In this document: positions 11,896 to 17,775 of the stretch, piece after piece | Layout: each line of letters starts with the position of its first letter | Numbering within the stretch: the stretch's first letter is position 1 | Assembly (NCBI GenBank): GCA_031278855.1 | Contig: JAITJR010000095.1 | Span: 1 to 17,775 of the forward strand | Length of the DNA stretch: 17,775 nucleotides | Direction: 5' to 3' | DNA from: Mycoplasmataceae bacterium | GTDB taxonomy: Bacteria; Bacillota_I; Bacilli_A; Mycoplasmatales; Mycoplasmoidaceae | Notes under the pieces: generated by a model | The model's input: only the letters and a program-made list of their open reading frames with translations | What the model was told of the DNA's origin: nothing | Database searches by the model: none | Position numbers and translations under genes: made by a program

Positions 11896-13623
11896 ATGAA
11901 TAAACAACTAAAAGGAGTTGGGGCTAGTGCAGGAATTGCAATTGGCAAAGTTTATTTATTGAATTCACCTCAATTTGATATTGATGATAAACCTACCAAC
12001 AACCCAGCTGATGAAATTAAGTTGTATCGCCAATCGATTGAAGCAACGGTTAACCAATTAGCAAAAATTAAAAATGTTGCTATTCAAAAAATCGGAGCAG
12101 ATAAAGCCGAAGTATTTGAAGCTCACATTCAAATCGCTAACGATCCTGAAATTAAACAAGAAATTGAAAATACGATCAACAATACTAAAGTTAACGGAGC
12201 TTTTGCCATTGACTTTGTTTTTGATAAATATTATGAAATGTTTAAAAATATGGATGATGTCTATTTTAAAGAACGAACCGCAGATGTGATTGATGTTAAA
12301 AAAAGAATGTTAAGTAATTTTTTGCATCTGCCCTTGCCTGATATTGCTAGTATTGATCAAGAAGTTGTTGTTGTTGCTCACGACTTATCTCCGTCAGAGA
12401 CTGCCGTATTAGATAAAAAATATGTGAAGGGTTTTATCACCGAAATCGGCGGACGTACTAGTCATGCAGCCATTATGGCTCGTACGATGGAAATTCCCGC
12501 TGTTCTCGGGGTGAACGATATACTAACCCAAGCGAAAAACGATAGCTACATTGGTTTGGATGGTGTTAGTGGTGAAGTTGAGATTGAACCAAACGATATT
12601 GATAGTTGAAAAAAACGAATCGATCTTTTTCTAAAAGAAAAAGAAGCATTAAAAAAATATATTCATATTGCTTCGACGACAATTGATGGTCATGTAGTAA
12701 AGTTAGGGGCAAACATTGGTAAACCTAATGATGCCAAAACGGCTTTAGCCAACGGTGCGGAAGGAATAGGCTTATATCGTAGTGAATTTTTATACATGGA
12801 TAATGATCATTGACCAACTGAAGACGAACAATTTGAAGGTTATAAAGCAGTACTTGAGCAAATGCCTGATAAATTGGTAGTGATTCGTACTTTAGATATT
12901 GGTGGCGATAAGAAACTTTCTTATTTTCAATTTCCCCAAGAGATGAATCCTTTTTTAGGTTATCGAGCAATTCGTTTTTGTTTAGACAATAAAGATATTT
13001 TTAAAGTCCAATTACGAGCATTAGGACGAGCATCAGTTTATGGGAAATTAGGTATTATGTTCCCCATGATTGCTACCATTGACGAATTCAAAGAAGCTAA
13101 AGCTTTGGCTGAAGCTACTTTTGCTGAATTACGTAATGAAGGACATAAAGTTAGTAATCAAATTCAATTAGGAATGATGACCGAAATACCAGCAGCCGCA
13201 GTGATTGCCAAAACTTTTGCTCGCTATGCCGATTTTTTTTCCATTGGTACCAACGATCTCAATCAGTACACTTTTGCTTGTGATCGGATGTCAGAAAAGG
13301 TTACTTATTTGTATCAACCTAATAATCCGTCATTGCTATCACTTATTAAATCTACCATTGATGGCGGACATAGTAATAACCGTTGGGTGGGAATGTGTGG
13401 TGAAATGGCTGGAGATGTCTACTCTATTCCTATATTATTAGGTTTAGGTTTAGATGAATTTTCAATGAGTGCTACTTCGATTCCTAAAGCTCGCATGATT
13501 ATCAACCACTTATCTTTTCAAGAATGTCAAAAACTGGCTAATAAAGCACTAACATTGGAAACTATTGATCAAGTTAATAATCTAGTTATTAATTTTTTAA
13601 GAATAAAGAAAATACTCCATTAA
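11896..13623 (+). CDS. ptsI: PTS enzyme I (phosphoenolpyruvate-protein phosphotransferase)
   Basis: Enzyme I moves phosphate from phosphoenolpyruvate to HPr, feeding all PTS sugar uptake. The 575-residue length is normal. Seen in order: the HPr-binding helical region (residues about 30-145), the phospho-His motif [12 protein letters not shown] with His190, the PEP-binding barrel with [22 protein letters not shown], the [10 protein letters not shown] segment, [14 protein letters not shown] and the catalytic GMCGEMAGD. Trp codons include UGA. The start is ATG 11896, 8 nt after crr, without a Shine-Dalgarno; co-transcription or coupling with crr is likely. HPr (ptsH) is not in this window. No obvious terminator lies right after the gene. 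Confidence 0.97.
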
Positions 13624-13700
13624 GTGTGATTTTTAGTCCCATTTTATTTAACTTATCTTTTTGTCATATTAACTGTAACTATTCACCCCAACCGTTATTT

Positions 13701-13709
13701 TGATATAAG
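13701..13709 (+). promoter_or_regulatory. Extended -10 promoter (TGATATAAG) for the (AG)10 leader
   Basis: TG followed by TATAAG with a 1-nt gap fits an extended -10 box. It lies 19 nt before the leader ATG 13729, similar to the geometry of the first leader (24 nt). It would transcribe the AG tract, hairpins and terminator. Confidence 0.45.
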
Positions 13710-13728
13710 TTAAAACATTAAATTGAGT

Positions 13729-13767
13729 ATGACCAACACGCACAAGAGAGAGAGAGAGAGAGAGTAG
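13729..13767 (+). CDS. Putative leader peptide ORF containing the (AG)10 tract
   Basis: ATG 13729 opens MTNTHK followed by Arg-Glu repeats and stops at TAG 13765-13767, directly after the tract: 12 codons in the present length. With 9 or 12 AG units the frame would instead run through the hairpins and terminator and stop at TAA 13869-13871, only 3 nt before the LRR gene's ATG; with 8 or 11 units it would stop at the terminator foot (TAA 13802-13804). The start resembles that of the ORF at 7713. Translation is unproven. Confidence 0.35.
   Translation: MTNTHKRERERE
13745..13764 (+). repeat. (AG)10 dinucleotide tract in the 5' leader
   Basis: Twenty bases of perfect AG repeat on the sense strand, followed as in the first leader by TAGCAGCGG. 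It lies outside the main coding sequence. Confidence 0.97.
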
Positions 13768-13792
13768 CAGCGGGGCTGCTTCAGCAGTTTTT
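13766..13792 (+). promoter_or_regulatory. Two mutually exclusive hairpins after the AG tract
   Basis: AGCAGC (13766-13771) can pair with GCTGCT (13775-13780). Alternatively CTGCT (13776-13780) can pair with AGCAG (13783-13787), followed by TTTTT (13788-13792), which looks like a small terminator. Both cannot form at once. The second option is absent from the first leader. Confidence 0.4.
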
Positions 13793-13802
13793 ATTTCTTT
13801 TT

Positions 13803-13839
13803 AAAGCAAGAATTAGCGTTTGCTATTTCTTGCTTTTTT
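13803..13839 (+). terminator. Intrinsic terminator/attenuator ahead of the LRR surface gene
   Basis: AAAGCAAGAA (13803-13812) pairs with TTCTTGCTTT (13827-13836), extended inward by TAGC/GCTA across one T-T mismatch, with loop GTTT and a six-T run. It is nearly identical to 7792-7827. It could also stop ptsI transcripts, but it lies 180 nt beyond ptsI and behind a putative promoter, and its twin at 7792 cannot serve an upstream gene. Confidence 0.8.
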
Positions 13840-13859
13840 GTTTGTACTGACTTGTAATT

Positions 13860-13864
13860 AGGAG
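13860..13864 (+). promoter_or_regulatory. Ribosome binding site AGGAG for the LRR gene
   Basis: AGGAG lies 10 nt before ATG 13875 and decides this start over ATG 13865, which overlaps the site itself. Confidence 0.7.
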
Positions 13865-13874
13865 ATGGTAAATC

Positions 13875-15371
13875 ATGGAAAGCAAAAATCAAACGGAAGC
13901 ATTAAAATTTCACAAAGAAGATGGTGAGTCTTTTAATCTAGATAACAATGTTTTAACTAGCAAACAACACAGCACTTGAAAGCGTCGTAATAAGGTTAAA
14001 GTCGCTTTAGTGGCTGGGGCGGCGGTTGTTGGAGTTGGCAGTGGGATTGGGATCGGGTATGGGATTTCACATCCTGGGGCTCAGATACCGAAGTCGCTTC
14101 ACATCACTGGTGTTCCAGAAGAACCTATTAAAAAACCAATTAATTCTCCCATTGATCCAATAAATTTGGGTTGTGAAACCGTCGCTGGGCAAACTGTCTC
14201 TGATGCCCAATACAGCGCTTCGAATCTACCCTCCGGATTAACTATTACTTCGGCTAATGGGATTGGCACAATTTCTGGTACACCAATAGTAGAAGGTAAA
14301 ATCGGCTGTACTATTACTGTCACAAGTGCTAAATATGGATTATTTGGTACGACTACGATAAATTTTAATATTTTTATTCCAAATACATTAGTCATAAGCT
14401 CAACGACGTTAGCCGGTGATCCAATACTAGCTGGTGCTTGTAATCTTAAGATTGATTCATCATCAGGAGAGTTGAATAAGATAGATGGTTGGAATGCTAA
14501 GATAAATGCCGCTTTCGCTGAGTATCTCGTCACCTTAGGACAAGGCGAGAATCGGATAACTACCATTCAATTCGGAGGTGTGTCTTCCATCGCCGCTAAT
14601 GCCTTCGATGGCTGTGGGGTGCTACAATCTGGTGGCACTATTGAAAATATTAAGTTTGTTCAGAGCCCAAGCGGCGGCCTCGATAGTCCTTCCGTTGGCT
14701 CTAATGCCTTCGCTAACTGCACGAATTTAAAAACAATGGATTTATCTTCAACACATATAACTTCCATCGGTGGTGGTGCTTTTTGAGGTTGTACCTCTCT
14801 CACCACTATTGCTTTCCCATCTTCGCTTACTTCTATCGCTTCTTACGCTTTCTATCACTGTACAGCAATAACCTCCATCGATCTCTCTCTTTGCAAAGCT
14901 ATGACTTCCATTGACTCTCAAGCCTTCTACAAGTGTGCCGCCATTACTACCATCACTCTTCCGTCTTCTCTTATTTCCATCGGCAATTATGCTTTCAATG
15001 GCTGCGCAGCATTAACTACTGTTGATCTCTCTAAGACGGCAGTCGCTTCCATCGGCGGGAGCGCCTTTGAAGAGTGTACAAACTTAACCACCCTAAAGCT
15101 TTCAAGTGCTATGTTTGCCGAAGATAATAGCACTTCTATCGGTGATAGTGCCTTCAAGGGGTGTGCGGCACTCACAGAAATTTATATTCCAGAAGGCGTG
15201 GCTGCGAGCGTGGGTGAAAATTGCAATTCCAATGCTTTCGACAATTGCTCAGAGACTGGCACAATTTATTATTCAGGTAATTCGTCAGATTTAGCTGATG
15301 CTTTTAAAAATAAATTTGACGGTTTAAATAAAGCAGGATGATCAGTATCACCAATTCTATCCCAATCATAA
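13875..15371 (+). CDS. Membrane-anchored surface protein: Ig-like (putative Ig) domain plus BspA-type leucine-rich repeats
   Basis: A 498-residue protein. Residues 1-42 are polar and end in a basic cluster (WKRRNKVK); a Gly/Val/Ala-rich membrane segment follows (about 43-64), so the N-terminus should be inside and the rest outside. Residues about 96-166 look like a putative Ig (He_PIG) domain: SASNLPSGLTITSANGIGTISGTP. Residues about 228-470 hold roughly eight LRR_5/BspA-type repeats, such as SIGGGAFWGCTSLTTIAFPSSL and SIGNYAFNGCAALTTVDLS. Such proteins mediate binding to host cells or matrix in other bacteria; the role here is inferred. The repeat region is richer in C and G than its neighbours (many ATC, GCC, TCC codons), hinting at acquisition or recent repeat growth. 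It sits between ptsI and fruA. The AG-tract leader suggests switchable expression. Confidence 0.88.
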
Positions 15372-15495
15372 ACATCAAATTCCCATTCGACTCAGCCAAT
15401 TAAAGACAGTATTTGTGCTAAATGACGACAACGATTCACGATGACTTTGCCCGATGATTTTTCTTTTTAGTCATAAAATAATGTAAATCATTTTG

Positions 15496-15504
15496 TGTTA
15501 TAAT
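15496..15504 (+). promoter_or_regulatory. Extended -10 promoter (TGTTATAAT) of fruA
   Basis: TG-T-TATAAT is a full extended -10 box, 71 nt upstream of the fruA ATG. No clear -35. The preceding 124 nt after the LRR gene show no strong terminator, only an open frame of about 50 codons lacking a start. Confidence 0.6.
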
Positions 15505-15518
15505 CGTCGATATTAATT

Positions 15519-15538
15519 TGAATATCTATTGATATTCA
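15519..15538 (+). promoter_or_regulatory. 20-bp inverted repeat TGAATATC-TATT-GATATTCA between promoter and fruA
   Basis: Perfect 8-bp arms with a 4-nt spacer, about 15-34 nt downstream of the -10 box and 37 nt before the fruA ATG. Position and symmetry fit an operator for a sugar-responsive repressor; as RNA it could form a weak hairpin. No regulator gene is in the window. Confidence 0.5.
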
Positions 15539-15562
15539 TTGATTGAATTGGATTACATTTAT

Positions 15563-15567
15563 GGGAG
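15563..15567 (+). promoter_or_regulatory. Ribosome binding site GGGAG deciding the fruA start
   Basis: GGGAG lies 8 nt before ATG 15576. It favours this start over in-frame ATG 15561 (which overlaps the site) and TTG 15543. Confidence 0.65.
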
Positions 15568-15575
15568 AATATAGC

Positions 15576-17775
15576 ATGGAAATCTTTGATAGCAAACATT
15601 TGTTGTTGGATATTGAAGTTGGCAATCAAAGAGAAGCATTTGTAGCTATCGCTTCATTGGCACATAAATTGAACATAACTAATAATGTTGAAGGTTTGGT
15701 AAAAGATTTAATTAAGCGGGAAGAAGTATCTACCACAGGTATGGCCGACGAAGTGGCTATCCCCCATGCAATGAGTGCAGATTTTAATCGACCAGCTATT
15801 ATTGTGGCTCGTTTTAAAAAAGGCGTTGAATGGCAGGCAGTTGGGGGCAAACCTGTAAAAGTAGCTTTTGCTTTGTTAATCCCTGAAAAAAGTCGTGGTA
15901 CATTGCATATGCGATATTTGCAAAATATCGCTACAGCTTTATTGGATGAAAAATTTAATCGGGTGATTTTAGAATCAACTGACCAAGATTTAATTATTAA
16001 TACTATTACTAGTGCCATTGAAAAACCAGCGGATAATTCAGTAACTGAAGCTGAAAAAGTTACGGTAACATCTCCTGAGACTAAAGTAAATCAAAGCGAA
16101 AATAAATTAATCGTTGGTGTTTCTTCATGTGCCACTGGAGTTGCTCACACCTACATGGCTCGTGAAGCGTTAGAAAAACACGGTAAAGATGTTGGTTATG
16201 ATGTTTGAATTGAAACTCAAGGTCAAGCTGGACAAGAACATAAATTAACCCCAGAGTTAATTCAAAAAGCTAGTGCCGTAGTAATTGCTAGCGATATTAA
16301 TGTTGAACTTGATCGTTTTAGTGGTAAAAAAATATACATCACTAATACCAACGAAGCGATTAATACTCCAGTACAAACGCTAAAAAAAACCATTGATTCA
16401 ACCAAAATACATCAAGGTAATAGTAATGCCGTTAATTTCGGCGAATCAAAACAAGGGAACGGTTTTATGAATCACTTCTTGAATGGAGTTAGTCACATGA
16501 TTCCGTTCATTGTTTTTAGTGGTATTATTTATGCCATTTTAAATGCCATTGGTGTTGGTATTTATCCAAGCGGTAAAATTCCTAGCGATAGTACATTAGG
16601 TTATGCACTACAAGCAGCCAATATTGGTTTTAGTTTATTTACTGGAGTCATGGGCGGATATATTGCTATGTCCATCGGTGGTAGAGCTGCACTAGGACCT
16701 GGATTTATTGCCACAATTTGTGCTGCGACCCCTGCCATGTATATATTTTGAGATGGAATTCCATCAAAAGTTAACTTAACTATTAATGGTGAAAGTACAC
16801 CTATTTCTGGTATTAGTTTAGGAATTATTGCTGCTCTAATGATGGGTTTTGCGGCTGGATATTTAACTAACTTATTTAATAAAATTAAAATGCATAAAAT
16901 GGTAAAACCAGTTTTACCATTAATTATTATTCCAGTAGCTTGTACTTCATTATTGGTGTTTCCGTTCCAATTTGGATTAAGTGGTATTTTGGGTTGTTTA
17001 ATGAATTATTTTGGTGCTGGTTTGGCAATTGCGGGAACTCATCCAGCTGGTCGAATCATCATTGGCTTTGTATTAGGAGCGATGGTAGGATTTGATATGG
17101 GTGGTCCAATTAATAAGATTGCGGTAGCGACTGCTACTACTTTAATCCCAGTTGATCCAAGTTTAATGGGTGGTGTGGCAGCCGCGATTCCAATTGCACC
17201 ATTGGGTTGTGGATTAGCTAGTGTGGTATTTGGACGTAAATTATTTGATGATAATGAAAAAGGTCTAGGTGTGACTGCTCTAGCTTTAGGTTTCATGGGG
17301 ATTTCCGAAGGTGCGATTCCGTTTGCAGCGAAACGATTGAAACAAACATTTGTTGCCAACATCGTTGGTAGCGCCATCGCTGGAGCCTTAGCATGTATGT
17401 TCTTCGTTGGTGGTCACGTTGGTATGTGAGGTGGATTAATTATTATTTTCTGTTTAGGTATATATCCAGCTTTTGGTGATGGTTTGATTCGTAGTTCAGT
17501 GGATGCTCCATTTGCAATACCAGGAAAAAACGCTACTGATATGGCTAACGTCGGGCTTAGTTGTGCATGGTATATTGTAGCAATTGCCATTGGGGCTGTT
17601 GTACAAGCACTAGTTTATGTTACTCTAATTAGAGCAAGCTCAGGTGGTGGATTATTAAATAGTATTAAATCAACTTTACACATCGGTAAGAAAACAAGTA
17701 ACACCGAAAATAAAGTGCATAAATTTGATCGATGATACAATTGTAATTTAATCCAAAATAATTGATATTACCGAG
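15576..17775 (+). CDS. fruA: PTS fructose-specific EIIABC, 3' end cut by the window edge
   Basis: FruA imports fructose and phosphorylates it to fructose-1-phosphate at the membrane. Domains in order: EIIA (residues about 1-150) with the phospho-His in DEVAIPHAMS (His64); a Ser/Thr/Glu-rich linker; EIIB with the phosphocysteine loop GVSSCATGVAHTYMA (Cys185; CATG where CPTG is usual); and EIIC from about residue 295, starting FMNHFLNGVSHMIPFIVFSG, with GFDMGGPINKIA and GFMGISEGAIPFA. Several Trp are coded by UGA. After the last membrane helix (about residues 665-690) a polar tail continues to the window end with no stop seen, so the true end must be close but is outside. No fruK is present in the window. 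A mannose- or mannitol-type substrate is less likely given the AIPH and GISEGAIPF motifs. Confidence 0.93.

Noticed and set aside
13803..13839. Terminator simply belonging to ptsI
   Set aside because: Possible in part, but it lies 180 nt past ptsI, behind its own promoter-like site, and its near-identical twin at 7792 has no upstream plus-strand gene to terminate.
13830..13858. Promoter-like TTGCTT, 17 nt, TGTAAT between the second terminator and the LRR gene
   Set aside because: The -35 match is poor (3 of 6), the implied transcription start would remove the AGGAG site, and the first locus has no equivalent -10 box.
15441..15474. ATGACT...AGTCAT inverted repeat as a terminator of the LRR gene
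   Set aside because: Only 6 bp arms with a 22-nt loop and followed by AAAATAATG rather than a T-run.
15422..15481. 19-codon ORF ahead of the fruA promoter
   Set aside because: It lies upstream of the predicted fruA promoter, has no ribosome binding site and no recognisable product.

Overview
The window reads as a piece of a Mollicutes (mycoplasma/spiroplasma-type) chromosome. Every long gene contains internal UGA codons at positions where tryptophan fits (NAD ligase, PTS enzyme I, fructose PTS), so genetic code 4 applies. The DNA is A+T-rich, genes are tightly packed or overlapping, there are no rRNA, tRNA or CRISPR features, and sugar uptake is by PTS. I do not assign a genus. BspA-type leucine-rich repeats and secreted or lipid-anchored surface proteins suggest a host-associated species.

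Layout, left to right. (1) 1-1057, minus strand: the start of an unidentified gene, preceded by and overlapping (TAATG) an N6-adenine DNA methyltransferase. The methyltransferase start codon is out of frame with its body because of an in-gene (AG)7 tract, so the gene looks phase-variable and OFF. (2) 1232-4084, plus: a 950-residue YhgE/Pip-type membrane protein. (3) 4092-7668, minus: ligA, preceded by and overlapping a polytopic membrane protein of unknown function. (4) 7677-11226, plus: a back-to-back promoter, a leader with (AG)15, a small hairpin and an intrinsic terminator, then two surface proteins (membrane-anchored, then a lipoprotein) that share a domain. (5) 11348-13623, plus: crr and ptsI, the general PTS components. 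(6) 13701-15371, plus: a second copy of the same kind of leader, with (AG)10, in front of an unrelated Ig-like/LRR surface protein. (7) 15576-end, plus: fruA, fructose PTS EIIABC, truncated by the window edge, with a 20-bp inverted repeat between promoter and start.

The most interesting content is the use of AG dinucleotide tracts in two modes. In the methyltransferase the tract sits inside the coding frame and would switch it by frameshift. In front of two unrelated surface genes it sits in a conserved untranslated leader, followed by a hairpin and a Rho-independent terminator before the start codon. Each leader has a short ORF starting just before the tract. Tract length decides whether that ORF stops right after the tract, at the foot of the terminator, or runs through the terminator. 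This suggests, as a hypothesis, contingency control of surface antigens by leader-peptide-coupled attenuation. The spacing from tract to terminator differs between the copies by exactly 3 nt, so all three frame outcomes are kept. Metabolically, PtsI passes phosphate (via HPr, not in this window) to Crr and FruA for sugar import.
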